The translations under genes and the position numbers were made by a program. Source: Hepsetus odoe (Eukaryota; Chordata; Actinopteri; Characiformes; Hepsetidae). Taken from it: a DNA stretch of 64,000 nucleotides. The DNA is taken from contig CM029366.1 of the NCBI GenBank assembly GCA_017165825.1, forward strand, positions 23,637,019 through 23,701,018, written 5' to 3'. The notes under the pieces were generated by a model, which was given only the letters and a program-made list of their open reading frames with translations, was not told the DNA's origin and ran no database searches. Shown piece by piece: positions 28,363 to 41,314 of this stretch. Each line of letters begins with the position of its first letter. Within the stretch, counting starts at the first letter, position 1.

Positions 28363-31300
28363 CTTTTATCATTTCAACGAGGCCTGTAGCACCCCACAGG
28401 GATCTGTCAAGGTTTCTACAGTGACCGCTGGCACTCTTTTTAACTGAAGAATAGAGCTGCTGCTCAACCATTCAGCTCTTTCTGTCAATAGCCTGGGTCA
28501 CTTTCTCTATAGCTCTGTCAACTCCGGCACAGCTCTACAGCAGAGAGCATGAGATCATACTTTTAAATTCATGTCTGATTAATCCTGCTTTTTTTTTCAG
28601 GAGAAAGGGCTGAATGTGGGACCACGAGGTAAGACCCTTAATAAACACTTTACCTTCATAAAGATAAACATTTTTTCATTGAGGCAGACTTCATGTGACT
28701 GAACACATCAGAAAGTGGAACAGTGTTGGACACGCTGCTGTTACCATGGTAACTGAAATGAAGTTTAATGAAATGAAATTTTTTGTCTTTTGCATCATGA
28801 TTCTGCTGTTTTAATTTATAAAGGAATGGGATACACTTGCCAATACAGTGTGAATAGCGTGACTCAATGAAACAACTTAGCAATAGCAGTGTGCTAACTC
28901 ATATAATTAATAATGAATAACTAATTTACCCACAGAAGCTGAAATAATCTTTGTAAAACATTTTTCTTAAACAAGAAAGCTGGTAATTATTTTTTCATAA
29001 AGACATGATCCTGGGACTGTTTTCTAAATCAGAATAAAATGCCCCAGTAATGAACCTCAGTCCCAGTGGAGCAATGTTGACAGATGGTAATTGATCATTA
29101 ATTAAAAATGACTAATAGCTGATTGACTACATTTTCCAATGGTGGACAATTTCTGAGTAGCGGTTTTCTAGCTCAAGAGTGCAATGGACTGATGAAACCT
29201 TTTGTGCCTTTGGAGCAGTCTAGACAGATAAATGGTAATTGATAATTAATAATATATGACTAATGTCGTCATGAAAGGACTGTGACAAATATCTCTAGTT
29301 CTTTGTTCATCCTCAGAAAGATGATCAAATGCCCTACAGAAATAAATTGTAGAGAAAAGAGAAAAGCTCTAGCCCCCAAAAAATAGCCTTTGTTTGGTTC
29401 AAAATAGCTTTTACCCTAGAGGGAACTGCATATATTGATGCAGTTGTGTGCTTTTGACAGCCATACTTTCATATAAAAGCAGTATTTTATCAGTTCATTT
29501 GCCTGCAGTTTCAGCTGCAATTACCACCCTGAACAATTCAATGAAGAAGAAGGAAGGAGGCAAATATTTGTTTTCTTAGCACACCCAACTGAGTTATTGC
29601 CCAGCGGTCGAAGAGGACTTGTCCTCAAGCTGTCACTGGTAACCTTTCAAGTCTTGCTGAGTAATGTGAGCCCACTGTCATATCATGAGGCAAGAGAATA
29701 GGGCCTCTGCTGGTGAGCAGATGTGATTGACCATCTGTAAAGGTGCTCATGCAGTCGGGCTCTTTTTTCTGAGTGCTTTGCTGGGCGTTTACTGTCCTTC
29801 AACAAGCATATTAGCCCTTCCTGAAACTGTTCCATTAGAATCCTTTATTGAACTGATTTGTTAAAAAGCTAATATCACTTTATGTCAATGTTTGAGCCTT
29901 GTTTTGGGAGATATTTATTAAAAGCAGCCTTGTACATTAGTATATCATTTTCTTTATTAAAGACTACTTAAGTGAACAACACCAAGGACACTCCTCCTGA
30001 GGTTTGCAGCTAAGGGGCAGTCACATTAGACTAGTATTGAATTAGGTAGTGGGTTACAATTTTTGAGAGCAATTAAGCCTTCTGAGTCCAGCATGTGTTC
30101 CTGTAGGGCACTGCTGCAAGATGCACAAACCTTAAATTGTTGTTGTTATCATTTAATCTGTGGTCAGTAAGAAACAAAACTGCTCCTCCGCTCTTGTTTA
30201 ACACTTTCATGAATTGTTACCTTCTGTATAATGACCACAGATGAAATGTAGCATTGTTTATCTTGTTACAGCCAAACTTGTGAAGGTCTGGGATGTATTA
30301 GGTGGTATGTGAACATTAATTTACATTACATTTACATTTGCAGCATTTAGCAGACGCTCTTATCCAGAGCGACTTCCATGTCCTAATTACAGGGACCGTC
30401 CCCCCTGGAGCAATTCAGGGTTAAGGGCCTTGCTCAGGGACCCAATGATGGTAGTGCTTGAGGTGGGATTTGAACCTGGGACCTCTTGAGCCATAGGTCC
30501 GTAGGCAGGTACCCTACCACTAGACCGCCATTTGGTTTCATACTTGATGTGTTGGAAATAGAGCATCTCTTAAATGACAAGTAGCAGCTGAATTTGCAAC
30601 TCTGTTACCTTCTTTGTGCAACATATCAGAGGGGCCAGTGGTGGCCCTAGTGGTTAGGGAGTACACTGCATGATTGTAGGGTCATGGGTTTGAGTCCCAG
30701 ACTAGTAGGTTGCCCTGAAGTACCCTTGAGCAAGGTACTGCTTCCAGTACTGCTTCTGGGTTGCTTGATATATATCTGCCACCTGTTGCACGGTGAATGT
30801 GTTAAACTCTGGGAAGAATTTTGTTGTGGTCCACTGTGTGCTGTGCACAAATTAGTCACTTTCACAGGACACCCTTAAGAGGCCTTGCCTCGTCAAGTTT
30901 CAGGATTAGCAATGAAAGCATCAGTAGGTCATCTCTAGAGGACTATCAAAATAAAGTGTGTGTGTACATACATTTCAGTTAGATCTTTTTCTGGTGCTAA
31001 AAAATAATACATTTATTATTATAGACTGTGGAGCCTATTTTGGTTTGGTCTGTTTATTTTTGTTTTGTTCACTCAGTGGATCATTGAAATAGTCTGTGGA
31101 TTACTTCTAGAACTGCTTGTGATGGCCCTACTTCATACTGGAGGTTACCTGATGTAACAAGTCACTGCATTAGATGTCTTTTGTGTGTTTTGTTCCTTGG
31201 TGTCTCCATTGCCCAGACCCCCCACCCTTCCACCAAAACCACAAAAACTGCGGAAGCCCCGGCCACGCTCCATCTATAATCATAAGCTGTTTAATGGAAA

Positions 31301-34300
31301 TATGGAGTCCTTCATTAAGGTACCACCATCTGCAGTGCTGTTAAAATAGTCTTCTATGCTACGGTGGAGGAATGCCTGTCTTTTCCCTCTTACTGCTCCC
31401 TTACTTTCTGCATTCCTTTCATGCCTACTTTCTCACCTGGAAATGATGATGCAGATTATAAGGGTGGCAACGGAGCACACATGAGATTCACAGTGTAGCT
31501 TCAACAGCAGCGACCAGAGACAGACCTCTTTTTAATTGAGGAAAGAAGTTTAGCTATGTGTGTGTTAGTAAGGCTTTCACATGCCACCCTGTACTGCATC
31601 TTGAGCCGTTCCAGCAGCTGCTCCAAGACTCAAAACGACAGTGTCGTTGCCATGGCGATTCTGTCGTTGCTATTTCTCTAACTGTTATTCGCTTGCTTTT
31701 CTCACCTCTCTGCCTCGCTTGCCACTTTCTGTCCTAGGGGAAGACGGAATACACGTATTCGCAACCAGGTACTTTAGCACAGGAACTGCTTTGATTTCTT
31801 TTCTCCATTTACATACATTTGTCAGTAAATGTATTTCCACATTGATTGATCTTAGTGACACAGCACACAGGAGTTTAACATTACCATATCTGTATCTAAC
31901 AGATCTAAATATTTCCAGAGCTCTGATTTGTTTTTCTCTAACAGCTGTAGACAAGGACAGAGGTGCCTAATGCAGTGTTCTTTGCTTAAAATTAGTCCAT
32001 TGCATGCGTTTCTCTTTCTAATGGACCATGTATTTTCTTAGTAAGAAACCCTATTTATGCAAAAAAAACAAAAAAACAAAAACAAAAACAAAAAAAAACA
32101 TGGTTGTCACTGTTAAAATAACATGTTTTGTTGATTTTCACAATAAATACAACAGTCGATCAGCCAGGACTTTTTCACAGCCTGAATGTTTGTATTTCAG
32201 TTTAGTGCTGGAGCTATGAAAAGGCTAGATTTTAATCAACAACCAAGTTTTTTTTTTCATAAAAATTAGTCCAAAACCAAACTAAATAAACTAACCAAAC
32301 TGTATCCATCTCTTTATTTAGGTTGTGCTCGTTATGTATAATTCAGTATGACTATAAAATAAAATCACCATTTTAGACAGCCATTTCAACAGGTTCGGGT
32401 TATATTCGCAAAGCATTTGTAATAAACACTGATTTTTTTCTGAGCTATTGTTTTAATCAAAGAATTTTTATTTGGAAAAAAACTAAGGCTATATTGTGCT
32501 CATATCACATTGTCTACATTCTCTTTCAACTGCATTTTCAGGATTCAGGTCAGCCCATTCCTCTTGTGGTGGAGAGCTGTATTCGGTACATCAATCTGTA
32601 TGGTAAGCAGTTCAAGTTTCAGTTTGTCCTGTGCCCATTCTCTTGGTGACTTTCAGAGAGCTTAAATAACATACAGCTTCTTGCCACTCGTTTAGTGATC
32701 TATGTACTTGAAATTTGAATGTAGGCCAATATGTGCAGATACATCTGTTGAAAGTTTTGTCTTTCTCAGAGGCTTCTGCTAACCTGCCATCTGTTAAAAA
32801 GAGAGGACGAGCTGAAATCAGTGGAATATGGGGCTCTGCTGTTATAGGGCTTTTTCTGCGATGCAAATTTTCTGTGGAGAAGCATGCTGTGCTCTAATGA
32901 AGCTGGAAGAGTCAAGAAGCTACTTGTGTTTAGATCACATGCTCCTTTCACTTTATTATAGGCAGTGATTACAAATGTGAGCTACTGTTTGAACTAAGAG
33001 TTAAAGTGACCCAGAACTAAACCAATATGTCAAAAAAAAAGCAGAGATAAAACAAAGCCTATTTTTCCTGCTATCATATCCACTTAAAAAATGAATCTTG
33101 TTTTAGTGGGAGAGAATGTACAAGATAAGAAATTCACACTAAAAACTGCAGACTTGGATGGTAACTTGTGATAGAATAGAGGATGGCTATTGGCCTACAG
33201 TAAAAGGATGTATGGAGTCTAATGGAGATTTATAGGGCGAAAAAAACTGTGACTGAGCTAATTTCTACAACTTTTGAACAACCTTTCTTATTTCATAGCC
33301 ACGTGTGATATATCGTCCTCCCAGCAATGATGTCTGCACTATAGAGATATGAAAGATAGAACATGAATTTCTTGCATTCAAATTTCACTCCAGACTTTCT
33401 TCCACATGGCTTAGGCATCAGTTCAAAGATTCTTAGAGATGAAGTTTGGATAGCCACTCTTCGTTTAATTTCCTTTATCAGATTACCTTCTACACCCTTG
33501 CCTCGCTGTTTGTCTACACTTCACATGTTATTATGTCTGAGCTTGCCTGGGGGCATTCTCTCCCTTTGCTCTCCACATCTAATGAAATCTCAGAAACTGA
33601 TCAGAGTAGCTTTAATAGAAACCATATGTCTCTCAAAAAACCAAGGGGGCCCTGCCTTGTGGAGCAAAAAGTTGCTTTGCAACCACATTGCATTCCCTGC
33701 CCTATGTTATGCATTTTGAGATTGCTTTCATGTCGTCGGATGTTGTGCTGCTGAGATAATGACAGGCTTTGGTGTTTTCTGGTGTCATGTTTCCTTTTCT
33801 ATTTCAGGCCTCCAGCAGCAGGGCATATTTCGAGTTCCTGGATCTCAGGTGGAAGTCAACGACATTAAAAATTCATTTGAGAGAGGTTGGTGTCCAAGCG
33901 AGGAACCCTTAATTGTTTTTAAATTGCTTTTCTCCATTTAACTCAGTCAATTTGTTTTGTCAGTGCATGTCGAAATAGATTATCTTTATGTATAAACGAA
34001 TGAAATGACCTTTGGAAATGGAATCTGACATTGAGTCACCTGAGTGTCCTGTAGAATAAATACCTCTAGTCAGTGCTGGTTTTCTGATGGGTCTGCTTTC
34101 TCCTTGAATCACGCAGTCTTTCTTTGATAATGCATTCACTTTTCAAGTCCTTTTTTCATTTTATGCAATTTAAAAGGAATCAGGCACAAGCTTCAAAAGA
34201 GTCACCAAAAATGGCTCTGATATTAAACAAGATCTAAATCTGGAGAGAGTTCAGTCACTAAGGATGAACATAAGGCTTTCTAGCCCATCTTTAAAGCAGT

Positions 34301-36945
34301 ACGGGTTCTCTCTTTCAGGAGAAGACCCACTGATTGATGATCAGAGTGATCATGACATCAACTCCGTGGCAGGAGTCCTGAAGCTGTACTTCAGAGGGCT
34401 GGAGAATCCCCTTTTCCCTAAGGAGCGCTTCCTGGACTTCATCTCCACCATCAGTGAGTTCTTCTTTTCTTTGCAGGCCTTCTTGAGCTACAGAAAGCAC
34501 TTTTAAACTTTTCCTGTTCTGACTTTCCTGCATGCCATTTAATAATTCTGGATAAACTAACTAGAGATTAAAGGTGTAGTTTAATAGAACAAGAATTGAA
34601 CAATGTTTTCCCTAAATGTAGTAAATCAGTTAAGACTTGTTTGTTTCTTTAGTTTTGGAAACTATTGTGGCTAACTGTAACGAAAACATGCGTCATTTAT
34701 TAGCACAGTGTATCCTGATTTCTTAAAGCACCACACAATGCCTCAAACTGCTAAATGTTTAGTAATCTCTAACAGGGTTGCTTAAGTGATTTCTGACACT
34801 TTTTACAAACAAGCATTTGAAGAGAGGGAAAACATTATTTATGTACATACCTGTTTCAGAACTGGAGTCATCAGCTGAACGAGTCCATCATATTCAACAG
34901 ATCATAGTTACTCTTCCTCGCACCATCATCATCGTCATGAGATACCTGTTTGCATTCCTCAACCAGTGAGTAAGACTTTTAAACCGGATTTCTTGACAAA
35001 CATTCCTTATGGTCAAGGTTATCGAACAGCTCAATACCGTTTGTGTCTGATTCATTACCGTGTCTGTCAAAATGTGCTTTAGAAGTTATTTATGCCAGTG
35101 GAAAGCCATGGCTCTGTGCAGTACTATACCTGTCCTTTTTTATTGTACTGATATTGATGCTTCCTCTGCATTTTTTTCCCCTGCAGAACAAAGAATTTGA
35201 TTTCACATCTTGAGTTTTAGCTCCACAGCCTTTTTATTCATGTGTTCTGTGCTAGACCTGCAGTCTTCTAAGCTCTGGCTTTGTGGAATGCTCCAGCTTT
35301 TATGTGCCCTTTTCTAGTAAAGCCGGTTTCTATTTATTCACAGGGTGATATCCTACACTTTTTTATGTTTCATTTTATTTGCTGAAGTTGAGTTATGATT
35401 GTTTAATTCCCAACCTCTATATTTCCATTACAAGTAAACAGGTAGTTATTTTGCGTGTGCATTAAGACATACTGTTGTTCCCTCATTATTGGCCGATACC
35501 AAAAGCAGTCTTGGCTTTTTTTAAGGTTATTGTAAATTGGCAGGGCTGAACTACTGTAGGCTGTGTAGGAAGATATAAGATGTTGGCTTGATTTTTGTGG
35601 CATTGCAAAAAACTGAATTTAAAACAGAGAGTGAGGACTGGTTTTAACGGGTGACATAGAAATGTAGTTTTCCATGATAAGTAACCTTTAATGATGTCTG
35701 TGTTCCGTGAAGTTTTACTGTGGAATTGATTACAATGGAACTTCCAGACTAAAAGGAAGTTAGTCTGATTACAATGTAGAAGAAATTACTGTCATTCTTT
35801 GAATAAAACATAAAGTTAACCCTGTTTGCCGGTCCCCAAAGTGTAAGGGCTGATTTAAGTTCAGTGATGCAATATCCTGAGATGATATGATGAATTGGTG
35901 TTGTGTCTGGAGGAGGTAATACACTTTAATGAACACGACTGTCAGACGATGAAGAAAGTGTTGGATGTTAATGCAGGTTGAAAGGAAATGCTGAAACAAG
36001 AACTTAAGTGTCAAAGATATGCAAGTCAAATTAATGTGAAAAGCTGAGATGAATTAAATGCCATATATCTCTTTACTTAGCTTGTAAAGATTGACACTGC
36101 ACTTTTGTTTTTTCGTTTGTTTAATTTAGCCTTATTAAAGGGACACTTTAATACCTAGAAAAAAAATAGTGTACAATAATACATAAAATGAATAAAAATC
36201 ACAAAAAACTGCTTTTCTTTGCAAATATCAAATACACATATGAAAGTTTAGAATCCACACTTAAAACTTAAAATCGTTTATTTTACAAAGAGATATTAGT
36301 GTGAAATAATTAAAAAAATGTAATAATACATGATGTATTATGTGGTAGATCTAGGAAAGCTTAGTCATAGAGTCTTTAGACATATATATATATATATATA
36401 AATTTTTTGCTTTCTTATCACCACCCACACCAGCCTGTCCCAGTATAGTGACGAGAACATGATGGATCCCTACAACTTGGCCATCTGTTTTGGCCCCACG
36501 CTGATGCCCATCCCTGATGGTCAGGACCCTGTGGCCTGCCAAGCTCATGTCAACGAAGTCATCAAGACTATCATTATCCACAATGAAGTCATTTTCCCCA
36601 GCCACCGTGAGTTAGAGGGCCCTGTCTACGAGAAGTGCATGACTGGAGGGGAGGAGTACTGGTAAGAAATGGAATCTTAGTGCTGATGTAGAAATTGTTC
36701 TGTGGTGCAAACTAATGTAGTTACTAACGCAGTAATCTCACTCCAAATGAAAATGTAGGTTTATCAGTCATGTAAAGAAAATAGCTGAGGAAGCCTCCTG
36801 AGGCACTAACATAGAATTCTGGCAGCACTAGGACAGCTTTTTTAATTCACTTGTGTCATTGTGTATTGTTATACAGTACTGACAGTATCAGTTCTGTTGC
36901 TGTGTTTATGTTTTCTCTTTTTGGAGCTTCCTTTTCTAATGACAG

Positions 36946-36992
<47 letters not shown>

Positions 36993-38069
36993 GTGACAGC
37001 CCCCACAGCGAACCAGGCACCATTGACGAAGCTGACAACGGAACTGAGCCACACACTAGTGAGGATGGTACGAGCAGACGTGTACTTATTTATTTAGTTC
37101 CTCATTAGTTTTTTTTGTCCTTCCCTTTTTGAATTGTATCGCATTTAATTTTTTTAGAGGCTGTTTCGTGTTATTATTTAATTGTAATGTAAATTCCAAA
37201 GATTTTGTTGGAGGTGTTTTGGTCTGTGGGTGTTTGCATATTTCAGAGGTACCTTCTGATAAAAAATAAATAAATAATCACATGTGTATATATTATAGGG
37301 GATCCTGTAGTTACAACAGACCTGACATACATTTTGAGTTTACAACACTCACTCCCATAAAAACATAACAAAAACAGAGACGTAAGTGTTTTGTCTTACG
37401 CCGTTTGTATCGGATTTACGAGACTACGAGGAACTAGTGTTTGGCTGTGAGCTCGGCGCATGAGTGAGGAAGCTGTAATAATTCCAAACTGGGAAATGCT
37501 TTACCATCTCACCCTTTTTTGCTGCAAGCATTAAATGAAGGAAGGGGTTTATATTAATAAATGAAATCAGACAGTTGATCAGAAGTTGATCAGACAAACC
37601 AAGAAATATCTTGGGTTCATACTGTCTGGAATGAAATTAAAGTCAATTAAATGAAATAAAAGTCAATTCAATTCAATGCACTTTTTAAAGTCTATACTGT
37701 CCCTGCTTCTTCCGATTTTGGGACTGTAATCTTGCAATAATGCAATTATTAATTAATTATCATTAATGAATTCATTATTCTGATAGTGAAGTTCAACATT
37801 AACTATTATGTTCTGATTATTTTCTCCAATTTAGTTAAATACTTTTTTAGTTAGGTTATAGGATATAAAAAGTGGGTGAAATGTTTCTGTCTTTGTTGTT
37901 CTGTGGTCAGTGATTTCACAGATCACTCTTAGCCACTCAGACTGCAGCTCCGTCAGTGAAGAAGGAGTGAGTAGCATCATTGGTTGTCAGGTTCTAAGGA
38001 GATAAAACTTATCTTAAATAGTACTCTACTGCTAAGGGCTACAAAAGGCTTTGGGCAAGAAGTGCTCAA

Positions 38070-38113
<44 letters not shown>

Positions 38114-38128
38114 GCTCTCTGGTTCTCT

Positions 38129-38183
<55 letters not shown>

Positions 38184-38214
38184 GCTCTCTGGTTCTCTGG
38201 CTCTCTGGTTCTCT

Positions 38215-38253
<39 letters not shown>

Positions 38254-38279
38254 TTTCTTTGGCTCTCTGGCTCTCTGGC

Positions 38280-38315
<36 letters not shown>

Positions 38316-41252
38316 GCTCTCGCTGTCTATGCCCCCCCATGCTTATTTGTGGGTGACATTCTTGCATAGTGCTCTTTCCACCATTTTTGTCATTGAACTA
38401 TCAGGAAAATGTCATTCCATTTCCTCTTTGTCTACAGGTTCTCTGTCACCTCTCCTAGTCTGCCTTTTATCTCTCTGCTCTTATTCTCTTCTGTCTTCTA
38501 CTCCTCTGCTCTTTTTGCTCAAGATTGATAAACAGACCTGAAGGGTTTCCACCTTCTGCCTTATTTCATCTCTGCCACTTCAATCGTTGAGTAGAGAAGG
38601 ATGCGTACCTAAGAAATAAAAAAAACACTGTATGTGCCGATCAGTATCTACCTGTTGGAGTTAGAAGCAATAAAAAGGCCGATGTTTGCAGCACTGCTGT
38701 ATAATTATCTAATCCCTTTTTCTTGTTTTGCTTGTGGTGGCTATTTTTGCTGAACTGATTTCACGCCTGTTCCTGTAGGCTTGGTTAGATGAGTTAGGTG
38801 TGTTACAGGGACTTTATTCTTAATGAAAGGTAATCTGTCAAAGCAAGTCATAAGTCATTTTTACATTGCCATTTTAAACTAGAATCTAACTGGATGATTT
38901 GCTTTCTTTTTCTGAATAGAAATCCATTATTGCAAAGCATGAGGCTAAGCTTGATATTGTTGGTTTTTTTGGCACATTGACTTGACAGAATTTATCTGAA
39001 ACTGTCATACTTTGGCCTGTTATGTATTAAAATTGATTTATACTTATCCTAAGGTTGACAAGGGGAATAGAGAGCCCTCCACTGTCCAGTGTGAGTAACA
39101 CAGCAGCTCTTGAGCCCACACCCCTGTTCAGTCCTGTTACTTTGGTTTCCAAGCAGAAGTGCTGCCTGTGTTGAGAAAGGGCTGAGAAGCTGCTGTCAGA
39201 GCAGTGAGGAAAATGTTTCTCTCAGTAAATATATTTCTTAAGGTTCTAAAGAAATGAAATTCACACCAGATGTTAGTAACAACCCAAGTAATCCACACAT
39301 ACAAAGAAATCAAATACGTTAATTACTTAAGTTATGCTTAGTAAAGTGGGATGATCAAGGGAATAAGCATAGAACACATAGATAAGGAGGTGCAAAAAGG
39401 TCTGCAAAGCCAAGTAACCAGCAGAAATCTGTCAGCATTTAGAAAGCAATCCTGACACTTCTCATTGCAGATTCATATCAGATGGTTTAGCCCTAATTGA
39501 TGGCCTATAAAAAGGTTTCTCATTACCAAGGTATCACACAAGAGGCATCATTTCTTTATAGATAGAATACCTGATGAGTAAAAGCAAAGAGCTCTCTCAA
39601 GACCTTCACAACCTTATTGCTGCAAAACAAACTGATGGCATTGGTTACAGACATATTTCTCAACTTCTGAATGTTCAAGTGAGGCCCTTTGGGGCCATGA
39701 TCTTGAAATGGAAAGAACATAATTTCCCCGTAAACATATCAAGACCAGGTGATCCTCATATGATTTCTGACAGAGGGTTCAAAAGAATAATCAGAAGAGA
39801 TGTCCAAGAGCCAAGGGCCACTTGCAGAGAGCTTCATAAATGTAAGTAATGCGCTCAACTGATGTGGCCTCTATGTATGCTCACCGTGCAAGACTCCAGT
39901 GCTGAAGAGAAAGCATGCTGGAGCTTATTTAAAGTGTGCTGCACGACATTTGGACAAGCCTGGGAGAATATAGTCTGGTCAAAATTGAACTCTGGACATC
40001 ACTGAACACACCATGTTTGCAGGGAGAAAAGGCACTACTCATCACCCCAGAAACACCATGCTAGCAGTGTTTGGAGGTGGAAACATGGTGTGGAGCTGTT
40101 TTTCAGCATATGGTACTGGCAGAATTCATATTATTGAAGGAAGGAGGAATGGAGAAATGTACACCTGAGCAATGCATATGACTAGTTTCTCCATATAGGA
40201 GGTGGCCTTGAAGCTGCCATTACTAACAAAGGCTTTTCTACTAAGTATTAAATACATTTCAGTAAGCGTGTTCAATACTTATTCCCTGCATCATTCCCCT
40301 TTACTACACATAATGTCTGAATTTTTTTGTGTGTGTACTTGGGTTGTTACCGACTTCTGGTGTAAATTTCATGTCAAAAGCCCCATTAGAAATATATTTG
40401 CTGAGAAAAACGTTGACATGTTCAATATTTATTATCCCCATTTTAAATGAATAAATTCCATCGGCATAATCAGTTAGATATTAGAACTCATTTTTGTGTT
40501 AAAATACAGTGTTCTTAAATGGCCCAGTCACTACAGATATGTAAGCACTGCATAGGTCTCTGTCCCTGCCTGCTTCATCTCCGTGAAAAGCTTCTCTTTT
40601 TTGCACACATTATACGGCCTTCTGCCAAACTGCACACTGAATAAAGTCTGTCTTCCTCTATGCCTCTATTCTCTGTCCAGTCTTTGCCTGTAGGTAATTT
40701 CACCCCTGGCTAAAGCCCTTAATGGAACTGATTGGCTTTGCTGGTTCTGTTGGGGATGCCCCTCCTGTGAGGCTATTTATTCTATGCATGTGTTTAACCC
40801 TCGCTGACCTGGCTGTCTGTTCATCTCTGCAACAGACAGTGCTGAACACTCTCTTGATCTCTGCTCAGACTAATGACACTGAGGCAGAGTGATGTGGCAA
40901 GATTGATAAGTGTTAAAGTGATAGGTTTTGGAGCCTGAGATTCACTTTGCATTTTGAACTGTACGGTTACTTTAAATAATGCTTTTATCAGAGCTGGAAA
41001 TGAAACCTCCAGGTGAATGGAAATCTAAAGCTGTGTATTTTTGGACTTGATGATCAAACTTGAGCATTTATGTGTAAAAGATTGTGTGCATGTGTGTCGG
41101 GAGGTGTGTGTGCTGGTTACTGGTGTCACTCAAGTATGCAAATTTGCTTATTAATAAATGCTATATAATGTGTCTGTTTGCATCTCTTCATAATAAATGA
41201 ATTTCCATCTACTTTTCCATTTTTTATCTCTTTTGACTTTTGTTCTTTTCTT

Positions 41253-41314
<62 letters not shown>

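Larger units (their letters stand above)
28629..31216 (+). other. srgap3: srgap3 intron 9
   Basis: A 2.6-kb intron. It holds two SINEs of different families, head to head (30321-30530 reverse and 30632-30866 forward). Nothing else recognised. Confidence 0.85.

Noticed and set aside
28289..28471. Val/Cys-rich ORF and similar ORFs over AC/GT repeats (also 36861, 52693)
   Set aside because: Translations of dinucleotide repeats.
33363..33754. Overlapping 118- and 102-codon ORFs in intron 11
   Set aside because: Two frames open across the same stretch, no homology, and they lie inside an intron of a well-supported gene.
37984..38541. 185-codon Leu/Ser-rich ORF and its Arg/Glu-rich antisense partner
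   Set aside because: Produced by the CT repeat in intron 16; no start context, homology or splice support.
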